From contig CAKSPF010000013.1 of assembly GCA_934481345.1 (NCBI GenBank), forward strand, positions 1 through 43,548: 43,548 bases of DNA, in the 5' to 3' direction. Position numbers and translations under genes: made by a program. Source of the stretch: an uncultured Clostridia bacterium (GTDB lineage: Bacteria; Bacillota; Clostridia; UMGS1810). Below, piece by piece: positions 24,971-34,607 of this stretch. Under the pieces are notes generated by a model that saw nothing but the letters and a program-made list of their open reading frames with translations, was not told where the DNA came from and searched no databases. Positions within the stretch are counted from its first letter, which is position 1; every line of letters begins with the position of its first letter.

Positions 24971-26503
24971 CTACATAAGAGGGGCAAAAATACGGATTAT
25001 CCTTCCCGTAAGGCGGTAAAAGACATTTAATTTTTTGTAGTCCTCCGCCATAAACAAGCTGCATTTTTCCATTGTATCTTCAAAATCGGCCTCAATATCG
25101 TCTATCGCATTGTTTGCGTACATATATACTCCGCATTCGTAATGCAGATACAGGCTTCTGAAATCATAGTTTGCCGAACCTACAAATGCCCTTATTCCGT
25201 CTGTAACGGTGCTCTTTGCATGGATAAATCCGGGAGTGTATTCATAGATTTTCACTCCCGCTCCGATAAGCTCCGGATAATACGTCCTTGCAAGCACAAA
25301 AGCATACCATTTGTCCGGTATATGAGGCATTATGATTTTCACGTCCACACCTCTTTTGGCGGCAAATTTCAGCGAGTCCGACAGGTCGTCATCAAGAATT
25401 AAGTACGGTGTTGTGATGTGCACATATTTTTTTGCGGTGTTTATCATGTGCAGATAGACATTTTCCACGACGGTTTCATTGTCCAGGGGATTGTCGTCAA
25501 ACGGCGCGATAAAGCCGGAAGCGTTTTCGGAGCGAGCCGTGCCGGAAATATATTTTTCGCAGTCTATTTTGCTTTCCCTCGGCAAATTCCATATTTTGAT
25601 ATACATTACGGCAAAGCCCTTTACTCCGTCGCCGGTGACCCTTACCGCCGTATCCTTCCAATGCCCGAAACGTTTTATTTCATTTATATATTCATCTGCA
25701 ATGTTTATTCCGCCGGTATAGGCAATTTTGCCGTCTATTACTACGATTTTACGGTGGTCGCGGTTGTTGTGATATGTAGACAAAAACGGCTTTACGGGTG
25801 AAAATATCCTGCACTTTATCCCCTCGGAAGTCAAAAGTTTGTCAAAGTCATTTGAGGCGCAGGTCAGAGAGCCCATTCCGTCATACATAACTCTTACTTC
25901 AACGCCCTCGGAAACCTTCCTTTTTAAAATCTCATGAATATTTTTCCACATTCCGCTGTTTTGATTAAGAATAAAAAATTCAAGAAAAATATATTTTTCC
26001 GCACTTTCCATATCTCTGCAAAGCCGGCGGTACATTTCCTCGCCGATTTTGAAATACTCAACATCACTGCCGCTAAAGCACGGTGCGGCAGCATATTTGT
26101 ACAAATATTCAAAGATGCCTGCTTCATCGGGTTCTTTCTGCGAAACTTCATCAAGTCCTTCCGTCATTTCATCGGAAATTTTCCTCGCCGCTTCCACATT
26201 CTTAAAAAGCTGCTTTCTCAGTCCTCGCTGCAGCACATCCAAATGCACATAAAAATATAGAAAAATGCCGAAAAACGGCGCCACCGCTATCAGCGCTATC
26301 CAGACTATTTTAAATCCGGGGTCGACGCTGCGGTTTATCTCCCACACTATGAGAACAGCCGATATAACAGCCGAGAAGCCGTATATGTATACTCTGTAAC
26401 TGTACAGCCTGTCTATCGTAATGACAAAAAACAAAATCTGAGCAATCAATATAACAGCTCCGAGTATCTTTTTGCTGAAAATCGGTTTAAACGCTTTTTT
26501 CAT
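24971..26503 (-). CDS. cls: Cardiolipin synthase
   Basis: Condenses two phosphatidylglycerols to cardiolipin at the membrane. The 510 residues start with two membrane segments, then a linker, then two phospholipase D-type HKD motifs: HRKIVVIDGKIAYTGG near residue 240 and HAKSTVTDGIRAFVGSANYD near residue 420. Both His, Lys and Asp residues are present, so the enzyme should be active. Its start has an AAGGCGG site. It is a single gene with its own promoter. Confidence 0.95.
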   Translation of the reverse strand: MKKAFKPIFSKKILGAVILIAQILFFVITIDRLYSYRVYIYGFSAVISAVLIVWEINRSVDPGFKIVWIALIAVAPFFGIFLYFYVHLDVLQRGLRKQLFKNVEAARKISDEMTEGLDEVSQKEPDEAGIFEYLYKYAAAPCFSGSDVEYFKIGEEMYRRLCRDMESAEKYIFLEFFILNQNSGMWKNIHEILKRKVSEGVEVRVMYDGMGSLTCASNDFDKLLTSEGIKCRIFSPVKPFLSTYHNNRDHRKIVVIDGKIAYTGGINIADEYINEIKRFGHWKDTAVRVTGDGVKGFAVMYIKIWNLPRESKIDCEKYISGTARSENASGFIAPFDDNPLDNETVVENVYLHMINTAKKYVHITTPYLILDDDLSDSLKFAAKRGVDVKIIMPHIPDKWYAFVLARTYYPELIGAGVKIYEYTPGFIHAKSTVTDGIRAFVGSANYDFRSLYLHYECGVYMYANNAIDDIEADFEDTMEKCSLFMAEDYKKLNVFYRLTGRIIRIFAPLM

Positions 26504-26531
26504 ATAAATCCACCGCCTTACATATATAACG

Positions 26532-26560
26532 ATTATACATTATTTTCGTCAAAAATACAA
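26532..26560 (-). promoter_or_regulatory. Promoter of cls
   Basis: On the minus strand, TTGTAT (26555-26560), a 17-base spacer and TATAAT (26532-26537). It is close to the divergent gltB promoter at 26611-26639. Confidence 0.65.
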
Positions 26561-26610
26561 CACTTGTTATGCAAAGTATAAAATATTTTTGAATTTTTTC
26601 ATAAAAAGAC

Positions 26611-26639
26611 TTGCAAAATGACATTTGCTGTAGTATAAT
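26611..26639 (+). promoter_or_regulatory. Promoter of gltB-gltD
   Basis: TTGCAA (26611-26616) and TATAAT (26634-26639) with a 17-base spacer. Transcription starts near 26646, leaving a leader of about 150 bases that contains two stems and an intrinsic terminator (see next entry). Confidence 0.75.
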
Positions 26640-26645
26640 AACTTT

Positions 26646-26744
26646 AGTTTTAACGCAAGCAGTGCTTGCACAGTTTAATATTTTTCGGAACAAAGACGTT
26701 TCTAAACCAAGCCTTTACGGGTTGGTTATGATGCGTCTTTTTTT
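26646..26744 (+). terminator. Leader of gltB with intrinsic terminator, candidate attenuator
   Basis: A first stem, GCAAGC (26655-26660) with GCTTGC (26664-26669), is followed by AAAGACG (26692-26698) pairing with CGTCTTT (26734-26740), enclosing AACCAA (26705-26710) with TTGGTT (26722-26727), and ending in a run of T. This terminator sits between promoter and gene, so transcription of gltB must depend on read-through. I could not find the A1/G4 hexaloop pair expected of an ANTAR site by eye. Confidence 0.65.
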
Positions 26745-26794
26745 GTTTTGAATATGCAAAATTAAGTAATACTAACATACAGGAGGTATGCTTT

Positions 26795-29700
26795 ATGAAT
26801 AATTATTTTCCTCAAAAGCAGGGTCTTTATGACCCTAAATTTGAACATGATGCCTGCGGTATCGGATTTATATGCAACATCAAGGGTAAAAAATCTCACG
26901 ATATTATAAATAAAGGTATCACCATTTTGAAAAATCTTACCCACCGCGGCGGCGTGGGCAGCGATCCCGACGCAGGCGACGGCGCAGGTATACTTTTGCA
27001 GGTGCCGCACGCTTTCATGCAGAAGGTATGTCATACAGAGGGATTTGAGCTTCCGAGCCCCGGAGATTACGGTGTAGGAATGCTTTTTTTGTCACCGGAT
27101 AAAGATACAAGGGAGCAAAGCCTCAAAAGACTCGGAGAAATAATAGAAGAAGAACACCAAAAACTGCTCGGTATAAGAGATGTTCCGGTATATCCGGAAT
27201 GTATCGGTTCGTCGGCAAGAGAGGCAATGCCTCATATATGCCAGGTTTTCATCGAAAAAAACTCCGATATAAAGAACGCAATGGATTTTGAACGTAAGCT
27301 GTACGTTATAGGCAAAATTGCGGAACGTGAAATACGCTACAGCGGCGCACCTCAGACAGACAGCTACTTCTATTTTTCAAGCCTGTCGTCAAAAACCATT
27401 GTATATAAAGGTATGCTTACTCCTCAGCAGGTTAATGAGTTTTACCTTGACCTTAAAGATACGGAAATGACAACCTCAATAGCTGTCGTTCACTCGCGCT
27501 TCAGCACCAACACATTCCCGAGCTGGGAAAGAGCGCATCCGAACCGCTATATCATACACAACGGCGAAATAAACACTATCCGCGGCAACGTAAACTGGGA
27601 AAAAGCGCGCGAGGCTATGTTTGACACAAACGCATTCGGCGAAGACACCAAAAAGATATTCCCGGTTATAAACGAGGACGGCTCCGACTCCTCAATGCTG
27701 GATAACTACCTCCAGTTCCTGACGCTTTCGGGATATTCCCTGCCCCATGCAGTTATGATGACAATACCCGAACCGTGGGAAAATGATGACGAAATGCCCA
27801 AATACAAAAAGGATTTCTACCGTTATCACGCATGTATGTCGGAACCGTGGGACGGTCCTGCCGCAATAGCGTTTACAGACGGAACGGTTGTCGGCGCAAC
27901 GCTTGACAGAAACGGTTTAAGACCTTCAAGATACTGCGTCACAAGCGATGATATGGTTATTTTGTCATCAGAAGTGGGCGTTATAGATATAGACGAATCC
28001 ACGATTATAAAAAAAGAACGTCTGCTTCCGGGCATGATGCTCCTTATAGATACGGAAAAAGGCAGAATAATCAGCGACAGCGAAATCAAAGAATCCGTTT
28101 CCAAAGAAAAGCCGTACGGAAAATGGCTTGATGAAAATCTGCTTGATATAGACAAAATAAATTATGATAAAAAATCAAACGGCGAAACATGGCACGACCT
28201 CGCATACAGCATAGAAAAAAATGCAGACCGAACCATGAAAGACGCGGCAAAGAAGCGCGCGCTTGAGCTGGAAAGCATGTTCAGCGGAAGAACGGGAACA
28301 CCGGATGACACCCTGCCGCTTCTGACAAAAGAAAAAATATTCGGCTACAAATGGGAGGATATAACGGGAGTAATAAAACCGATTGCCGAAAAAGGCTCCG
28401 ACGTAATCAGTTCTATGGGTATAGACTCGCCTATTGCCGTACTGAGCGAAAAACCGCAGCTGCTTTACAATTACTTCAAACAGCTTTTCGCACAGGTAAC
28501 AAATCCGCCTATCGATGCAATACGCGAAAGAGTAGTCACTTCGTCAAACGTATATCTCGGCGGTGAAAGCAATATGCTTAACCCCGGTGCCGAAAACTGC
28601 CGCCGTATTCTCGCTTCATCACCGATTCTGACGAACGGCGAGCTTAATGCTTTAAGATGTATCAAAGAGAACGGATTCAAGGCAATTACACTCCCGGCAC
28701 TGTTCAACACAGATAAAAGCGGAGATATGGACGACGCATGCGATACCATATTCAAAGCCGCAGACATCGCCATAGACAAAGGCTACAATATAATCATACT
28801 TTCGGATAAAAACGCAGGCGAAAAGCAGGCTCCCATTCCGGCGCTTCTGGTTTGCGCGGGACTGCACCATCACCTCATAAGAAAAGGCACGAGAATGAAG
28901 GTAAGCATAGTGCTCGAAACGGGCGAACCGCGCGAAGTGCATCACATGGCGCTGCTTGTAGGCTACGGCGCAAACGCAGTAAATCCGTACCTTGTATATG
29001 ACATTATAGATGAATACACCAAGAGCGGAATAATAGAAACAGACAGCGAAACCGCAAAGGCAAACTACAAAAACGCTGTCACAAAGGGCATTATAAGCGT
29101 TGCTTCCAAAATGGGTATTTCCACTATGCAGTCCTATCAGGGCGCACAGATTTTCGAGGCTCTCGGCGTATCGCAAAAGGTTGTGGACAAGTACTTCAGC
29201 GGTACCGTTACACGCATAGGCGGCATTACCGAAGCAGACATCGAAAATGAAGTCCTCGTAAGAACAGATACGGCATTCGACCCCGTGACTGCCGCTTATG
29301 CACTCGAAAGCGGCGGCAACTTCAAGTGGCGCTCAAACGGCGAATACCATATGTTTAACCCCGACACCGTATACAAACTTCAGATGGCTTGCAGGACGGG
29401 CGACTATAAGCTCTATAAGGAATATGCCGCAGAGATGAACAGCCATCAGAAAAAGGAATGTACCATCAGAGGACTTTTGGATATAAAAACAATAAATAAG
29501 CCCCTGCCGATTGAGCAGATAGAGTCTGTCGACAGTATTGTAAAAAGATTTAAAACAGGCGCTATGAGCTACGGCTCCATAAGCCAGGAGGCTCACGAAT
29601 GTCTTGCAATCGCCATGAACAGACTCGGCGGAAAGTCAAACAGCGGTGAGGGCGGCGAAAATCCGTCGCGCTATGTTCCGGAGGCAAACGGTGATTCAAA

Positions 29701-31507
29701 ATCATCTGCAATCAAACAGGTTGCCTCGGGCAGATTCGGAGTTCACATTCATTACCTTAACAATGCCAAGGAAATACAGATTAAAATGGCACAGGGAGCA
29801 AAGCCGGGCGAAGGCGGACATCTCCCGGGCGGCAAGGTTTATCCGTGGATTGCAAAGGCACGTCACTCAACGCCGGGAGTATCGCTTATCTCTCCGCCGC
29901 CGCACCACGACATCTACTCCATTGAGGATCTTGCACAGCTTATACACGACCTCAAAAATGCAAACCGCGACGCAAGAATAAGCGTTAAACTCGTGTCGGA
30001 AGCAGGTGTTGGCACTATTGCCGTAGGCGTGGCAAAAGGCAGAGCAGACGTTATACTCATTTCCGGTTATGACGGCGGAACAGGCGCCGCACCGAGAACG
30101 GGTGTACGCAATGCCGGACTTCCCTGGGAGCTGGGTGTTGCCGAAACTCACCAGGCTCTTTTGATGAACAATCTGAGAAACCGCGTAGTAGTAGAAACGG
30201 ACGGCAAGCTTCTGACAGGACGCGATGTTGCTGTCGCAGCGCTTCTCGGAGCTGAGGAATACGGCTTCGCTACAGGTCCGCTCATCACGATAGGCTGCGT
30301 TATGATGCGTGCATGCAACCTTGATACCTGCCCTGTCGGCGTAGCAACTCAAAACCCGGTATTAAGAAAGCATTTCTGCGGAAAACCGGAATATGTGGAA
30401 AACTTCATGCGCTTTATAGCACAGGATCTGAGAGAATGGATGGCAAAAATCGGCGTCAAGTCAATCAACGAAATGATAGGCCACGTTGAGTATCTCAGCG
30501 AAAAGAGCACCGAAGAAAACCAAACCAATCCGAAGCTTAACGGAGTTGATTTGTCGGCGCTTCTCTATCAGCCGAAAATCTGCACAAACGACCGCGAGCG
30601 TTTCTTCAACACACCGCAGAATCACGAGCTCGAAAAATCGTTTGACATCAATACACTTCTCAAGGTATGCTCACCTGCGTTAAACGACGGCAAAAAGGTA
30701 TCTGCAAGCTTTGAGATAAGAAACACCAACCGCGTTGTGGGAACGGTGCTTTCCTCCGAGGTTGTGCGTAAATTCGGACCAAAAGGACTTGCCAACGACA
30801 CCATCAGCCTTACCTTCAGCGGCAGCGCCGGTCAGAGCTTCGGTGCTTTCCTGGCAAGCGGAATAACCCTGCGGCTTGAGGGCGACTGCAACGACTATAT
30901 GGGCAAAGGCCTCTCCGGAGGAAAAATCATTGTAGTTCCTCCGAAAAAAGCTAAATACAAAGCCTCCGAGAACGTTATAACAGGTAATGTAGCACTGTTC
31001 GGAGCAATATACGGCGAATGTTATATAAGAGGTATCGCAGGTGAGAGATTCTGCGTAAGAAATTCGGGCATAAATGCCGTAGTGGAAGGTGTAGGCGATC
31101 ACGGCTGCGAATATATGACGGGCGGCAGAGTTGTGGTTCTCGGCAAAACAGGCATCAACTTTGCGGCAGGCATGAGCGGCGGTATAGCTTATGTGTATGA
31201 CGCAGACGGCACATTTGAAAGCAACTGCAACACTTCTATGGTTAAGGTCACAAAGCTTACTATAGACCACCACATTGCGGAAGTAAAAGATATGATAACC
31301 AAACACTTTGACTATACAAACAGCGATGTTGCCGAGTTTATATTAAACAACTGGGAAGAAGAGCGAAAAAAATTCTATATGATATGCCCCGTTGACTACA
31401 AAAAGGTTTATGACATCCTCATGGCAGAGCAGGCAAAGGGAACGGATATAGAAAAGGCAAAACTCATAGCGTTTGAAACAGTCGCAAACAAAAAAGTGGT
31501 TTTTTAG
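26795..31507 (+). CDS. gltB: Glutamate synthase large subunit
   Basis: Transfers the amide of glutamine to 2-oxoglutarate, giving two glutamates. The 1570-residue protein has an N-terminal class II glutaminase domain with nucleophile Cys21 in EHDACGIGF after a 20-residue propeptide, a central domain, the FMN synthase domain, the [3Fe-4S] cysteines in CVMMRACNLDTC (about 1168-1179), and the C-terminal beta-helix with GGRVVVLGKTG. It is a normal length for bacterial GltB. The gene has an AGGAGGT site. gltD follows 18 bases later. The leader holds a terminator, so control by attenuation is likely. Confidence 0.98.
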   Translation: MNNYFPQKQGLYDPKFEHDACGIGFICNIKGKKSHDIINKGITILKNLTHRGGVGSDPDAGDGAGILLQVPHAFMQKVCHTEGFELPSPGDYGVGMLFLSPDKDTREQSLKRLGEIIEEEHQKLLGIRDVPVYPECIGSSAREAMPHICQVFIEKNSDIKNAMDFERKLYVIGKIAEREIRYSGAPQTDSYFYFSSLSSKTIVYKGMLTPQQVNEFYLDLKDTEMTTSIAVVHSRFSTNTFPSWERAHPNRYIIHNGEINTIRGNVNWEKAREAMFDTNAFGEDTKKIFPVINEDGSDSSMLDNYLQFLTLSGYSLPHAVMMTIPEPWENDDEMPKYKKDFYRYHACMSEPWDGPAAIAFTDGTVVGATLDRNGLRPSRYCVTSDDMVILSSEVGVIDIDESTIIKKERLLPGMMLLIDTEKGRIISDSEIKESVSKEKPYGKWLDENLLDIDKINYDKKSNGETWHDLAYSIEKNADRTMKDAAKKRALELESMFSGRTGTPDDTLPLLTKEKIFGYKWEDITGVIKPIAEKGSDVISSMGIDSPIAVLSEKPQLLYNYFKQLFAQVTNPPIDAIRERVVTSSNVYLGGESNMLNPGAENCRRILASSPILTNGELNALRCIKENGFKAITLPALFNTDKSGDMDDACDTIFKAADIAIDKGYNIIILSDKNAGEKQAPIPALLVCAGLHHHLIRKGTRMKVSIVLETGEPREVHHMALLVGYGANAVNPYLVYDIIDEYTKSGIIETDSETAKANYKNAVTKGIISVASKMGISTMQSYQGAQIFEALGVSQKVVDKYFSGTVTRIGGITEADIENEVLVRTDTAFDPVTAAYALESGGNFKWRSNGEYHMFNPDTVYKLQMACRTGDYKLYKEYAAEMNSHQKKECTIRGLLDIKTINKPLPIEQIESVDSIVKRFKTGAMSYGSISQEAHECLAIAMNRLGGKSNSGEGGENPSRYVPEANGDSKSSAIKQVASGRFGVHIHYLNNAKEIQIKMAQGAKPGEGGHLPGGKVYPWIAKARHSTPGVSLISPPPHHDIYSIEDLAQLIHDLKNANRDARISVKLVSEAGVGTIAVGVAKGRADVILISGYDGGTGAAPRTGVRNAGLPWELGVAETHQALLMNNLRNRVVVETDGKLLTGRDVAVAALLGAEEYGFATGPLITIGCVMMRACNLDTCPVGVATQNPVLRKHFCGKPEYVENFMRFIAQDLREWMAKIGVKSINEMIGHVEYLSEKSTEENQTNPKLNGVDLSALLYQPKICTNDRERFFNTPQNHELEKSFDINTLLKVCSPALNDGKKVSASFEIRNTNRVVGTVLSSEVVRKFGPKGLANDTISLTFSGSAGQSFGAFLASGITLRLEGDCNDYMGKGLSGGKIIVVPPKKAKYKASENVITGNVALFGAIYGECYIRGIAGERFCVRNSGINAVVEGVGDHGCEYMTGGRVVVLGKTGINFAAGMSGGIAYVYDADGTFESNCNTSMVKVTKLTIDHHIAEVKDMITKHFDYTNSDVAEFILNNWEEERKKFYMICPVDYKKVYDILMAEQAKGTDIEKAKLIAFETVANKKVVF

Positions 31508-31525
31508 GAAGGACGGTGATTAAAA

Positions 31526-32998
31526 ATGGGTAAACCGACAGGATTTATGGAATATGACAGAAATCTTCCGGAGGACAGAAGCGTTTCCGAAAGAATTAAG
31601 GACTATAAAGAATTTCACACACACTTTGACGAAAAAGAATTAAGATGCCAGGGCGCACGCTGCATGGACTGCGGCGTACCGTTCTGCCACACAGGCAAAT
31701 TAATCGGCGGTGTGGCAATGGGCTGTCCGCTGCACAACCTTATTCCGGAGTGGAACGACCTTGTATACCGCGGTCAGTATGCACAGGCATATGAGCGACT
31801 GAGGCTTACAAATAATTTCCCGGAATTTACCGGACGTGTGTGTCCGGCTCCCTGCGAGGGCTCATGTACCGCAGGGCTTAACGGCTCACCGGTAACGATA
31901 CGGAACACCGAATGTCACATTATAGACAAGGCATATGAAAGCGGCCTTGTAAAACCGCGTATTCCAAAGCTAAACACAGGCAAAAGAGTAGCGGTTGTAG
32001 GCTCCGGTCCTTCCGGTCTTGCATGCGCCGATCAGCTCAATCAGTACGGCCACACCGTTACCGTATTTGAGCGTGCCGACAGAGCCGGCGGACTGCTCAT
32101 GTACGGCATACCGAACATGAAACTTGAAAAAAAGGTAATCGGACGCAGAATTGACCTTATGCAAAAAGAAGGAATAAAATTCAGACTAAGCACCGAAATA
32201 GGCAAAGATTACCCCGTAGGAAAACTTGTCAATGAGTTTGACGCCGTGGTTCTCTGCTGCGGCTCAACCGTACCGAGACCGCTCACCGCAGAGGGCGCCA
32301 ACCTTAAGGAAGTTTACTATGCCGTAGACTTCTTGTCGCAGAATACAAAAAGCCTTCTGGACTCCGAGCATGCCGACGGCAAATTTGTAAGTGCCGATGG
32401 CAAGGACGTGGTAGTCATAGGCGGCGGCGATACCGGTACAGACTGCGTAGCAACCGCAATACGTCACGGCTGCAAGAGCGTTAAACAGCTTGAAATCATG
32501 CCCGAGCTTCCCGACAAACGCGCGGAAAACAATCCATGGCCACAGTACCCCAGAGTTAAAAAGACAGACTACGGGCAGGAGGAGGCAATTGCCGTATTCG
32601 GCAAGGATCCCAGACAATACCTTACCACAGTAAATAAACTCATCGGCGATGAATCGGGATGCGTAAAAGAGCTTGAAACCGTAATAGTGGACTGGAAAAA
32701 GGACGAAAACGGCAGAATGATACCCGTTCCGCAGAAAAACAGCAAAAAAACGATTAAAGCCGATCTTGTTCTTATCGCAATGGGATTTGTAGGTCCGGAA
32801 CAGAGCATAATACAGCAGCTTGAGCTTGAAACAGACGCTCGCTCCAACATCAGGGCAAACGATACCGACCATAAAACCTCCCTTAACGGAGTGTTCGCAG
32901 CAGGCGACTGCCGCCGCGGTCAGAGCCTCGTTGTATGGGCTATCCGTGAGGGCAGAGAAACTGCCGACTCGGTAAATGAATATTTAAAAAATATATAA
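31526..32998 (+). CDS. gltD: Glutamate synthase small subunit
   Basis: Passes electrons from NAD(P)H to GltB through FAD and iron-sulphur centres. The 490-residue protein has N-terminal cysteine clusters (CMDCGVPFCH, CPAPCEGSC), the FAD-binding VAVVGSGPSGLACADQL, and a second nucleotide fold VVVIGGGDTGTDCVATAIRHG. It ends with GVFAAGDCRRGQSLVVWAIREGR. Its ATG follows GGAAGGACGG, and a strong terminator ends the gltBD transcript. Confidence 0.97.
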   Translation: MGKPTGFMEYDRNLPEDRSVSERIKDYKEFHTHFDEKELRCQGARCMDCGVPFCHTGKLIGGVAMGCPLHNLIPEWNDLVYRGQYAQAYERLRLTNNFPEFTGRVCPAPCEGSCTAGLNGSPVTIRNTECHIIDKAYESGLVKPRIPKLNTGKRVAVVGSGPSGLACADQLNQYGHTVTVFERADRAGGLLMYGIPNMKLEKKVIGRRIDLMQKEGIKFRLSTEIGKDYPVGKLVNEFDAVVLCCGSTVPRPLTAEGANLKEVYYAVDFLSQNTKSLLDSEHADGKFVSADGKDVVVIGGGDTGTDCVATAIRHGCKSVKQLEIMPELPDKRAENNPWPQYPRVKKTDYGQEEAIAVFGKDPRQYLTTVNKLIGDESGCVKELETVIVDWKKDENGRMIPVPQKNSKKTIKADLVLIAMGFVGPEQSIIQQLELETDARSNIRANDTDHKTSLNGVFAAGDCRRGQSLVVWAIREGRETADSVNEYLKNI

Positions 32999-33002
32999 CA
33001 CA

Positions 33003-33037
33003 AATGCAGCCGAAAAAATCGGCTGCATTGTTTTTTT
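33003..33037 (+). terminator. Intrinsic terminator after gltD
   Basis: AATGCAGCCGA pairs with TCGGCTGCATT around AAAAA, followed by G and seven T. It separates gltBD from the next operon, which has its own promoter at 33149. Confidence 0.93.
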
Positions 33038-33148
33038 ATACACTATACAAACCAACTGTAATACCGGCTTTTGCATAATTATACAGCCTTTATGTAAAAT
33101 ATTACAAATATTTTTTTTCTGTTTATACAATATTTGTCGGTATAACGG

Positions 33149-33178
33149 TTGACAATATGACTGTTTTTGTTGTAAAAT
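33149..33178 (+). promoter_or_regulatory. Promoter of the glutamine synthetase-like and ANTAR genes
   Basis: TTGACA (33149-33154) and TAAAAT (33173-33178) with an 18-base spacer. Transcription should start near 33185, about 115 bases before the gene. Confidence 0.65.
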
Positions 33179-33184
33179 ATACAG

Positions 33185-33262
33185 GTAATGTACAAATGCA
33201 AACATAATCTGTTTTTTACTGATTTATGCACGGGCAGACAGTTTATGTCTGTCTGTTTTTTT
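33185..33262 (+). terminator. Leader terminator ahead of the glutamine synthetase-like gene, candidate attenuator
   Basis: CAGACAG (33235-33241) pairs with CTGTCTG (33249-33255) and is followed by seven T (33256-33262), a full intrinsic terminator within the 5' leader. Upstream, 33185-33231 is AU-rich and weakly folding. An antitermination switch is implied because the gene lies after the stop. The only in-window candidate for the switch is the ANTAR protein encoded by the second gene of this operon. The typical ANTAR two-hairpin hexaloop site was not found by eye. Confidence 0.7.
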
Positions 33263-33298
33263 AAAATTTTTTAATCATAAAATCGGAGTGATAAACAT

Positions 33299-34585
33299 AT
33301 GAACAACTATACGGTAAAAGAAGTTTTGCAGTTTGTCGGCGAAAACGATGTCAAATTCATCCGCCTTGCATTCTGCGATACCCACGGTATAATGAAAAAC
33401 ATCGCAATTATGGCAGATGAGCTTCCGAAAGCTTTTGAAAACGGAGTTGCCATAGACACTACTCTCATAAACGGCTTTGAGAGCGCAAACGGTCTCGATC
33501 TGTACCTCTACCCCGACCCGGCAACTCTTTCCGTACTCCCCTGGCGGCCGAAGCAAGGCAGGGTTGTAAGGTTTTTCTGCTATGTAAAGGATGTAAACAA
33601 GAAGCCTGTATCCTATGACACACGCTCAATCCTCGCAAAAGCGGCACAGCGCGCCAAGGATATGGATTTTGCATGTCTTGTGGGTTCGTCGTGTTCATTC
33701 TACCTCTTTGAGCTTGACGAGCTCGGCAATATTACCAAAAAGCCACTCGACAATGCCGGCTACCTCGACATTGCGCCGCCGGATAAGGGCGAAAACATAA
33801 GACGTGAGATATGCCTTACTCTTGAAGAAATGAACGTAATTCCGAAACATTCCTATCACGGCATGGGTCCCGGTCAGAATGTAATCGACTTCAAAAAAAG
33901 CGATATACTGACTTGTGCCGATAATCTTTCCACATACAAAACAGTTGTAAAAAGCGTGGCTGCAAGAAACGGTCTTTATGCGTCGCTTATGCCTGTACCG
34001 GGTGAGGGACTCAGCGGCAACAAAATGTCGCTGTGCATATCGCTGTTCAGGCACGGAGTAAACCTTATGCAGCATGACGGCAGCGGTCAGTACACCAAAG
34101 AAGCACAGCAGTTTGCAGCAGGCATACTCAGCCGCATCTATGAACTCTCTGCGTTTTCAAACCCTGCCGTAAACTCATACAAACGCTTTAACGGCACACA
34201 TACCCTCGCAGAAATATCCTGGTCATCAAAGAGCAGAATGAATTCAATACGGATGACGGGCGAAAACGAAACTCATGCGTATATTGAACTTAACACTCCC
34301 GATATTATATGCAATCCGTATATAACGCTTGCGCTGTTTATAAACGCAGGGCTCGACGGCATAGAAAATGCCGAAACACTTCCTGCCGAGAACTTCTGCA
34401 AGGCAGTCATGCCGAAAAATCTCGGCGAGGCAATAGAGGCAGCGCAAAAAAGCGAATTTATCAAAAGGCACATACCGGATAACTGCTTTGACGCGTACTG
34501 CCGCGACCGCCTTAACCACTGGGAAGAATACTGCAATACCGACGACCGCAAGGAATTTGAAAATAAATATTTTAAACTGATGTAA
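33299..34585 (+). CDS. Glutamine synthetase-like protein, active site degenerate
   Basis: The 428-residue fold aligns end to end with type I GS (NSYKRF, GPGQN, PYLA-like CNPYITLAL), yet the catalytic residues are missing. Against the B. subtilis enzyme, the metal pair Glu-Pro-Glu is Ser131-Cys132-Ser133, the Glu in HHEVAPGQ is Gly188, the following Glu is Val195, and the His in SGMH is Ser244. Only the Glu of the later VEVR-like segment (Glu330) remains, with neighbouring Arg replaced. It should not make glutamine. It may keep ligand binding. The next gene is an ANTAR protein, suggesting a sensor role. It is not truncated and shows no frameshift. Confidence 0.8.
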   Translation: MNNYTVKEVLQFVGENDVKFIRLAFCDTHGIMKNIAIMADELPKAFENGVAIDTTLINGFESANGLDLYLYPDPATLSVLPWRPKQGRVVRFFCYVKDVNKKPVSYDTRSILAKAAQRAKDMDFACLVGSSCSFYLFELDELGNITKKPLDNAGYLDIAPPDKGENIRREICLTLEEMNVIPKHSYHGMGPGQNVIDFKKSDILTCADNLSTYKTVVKSVAARNGLYASLMPVPGEGLSGNKMSLCISLFRHGVNLMQHDGSGQYTKEAQQFAAGILSRIYELSAFSNPAVNSYKRFNGTHTLAEISWSSKSRMNSIRMTGENETHAYIELNTPDIICNPYITLALFINAGLDGIENAETLPAENFCKAVMPKNLGEAIEAAQKSEFIKRHIPDNCFDAYCRDRLNHWEEYCNTDDRKEFENKYFKLM

Positions 34586-34607
34586 CTCCGAATTGAGGTG
34601 ATGATTT

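Noticed and set aside
26646..26744. Classic ANTAR two-hairpin hexaloop site in the gltB leader
   Set aside because: I searched by eye for two stems with A at loop position 1 and G at position 4 and did not find them; only a terminator and one short stem are visible.
33299..34585. Functional glutamine synthetase (glnA)
   Set aside because: Overall similarity is clear, but the essential metal ligands are replaced, so an active enzyme is not supported.
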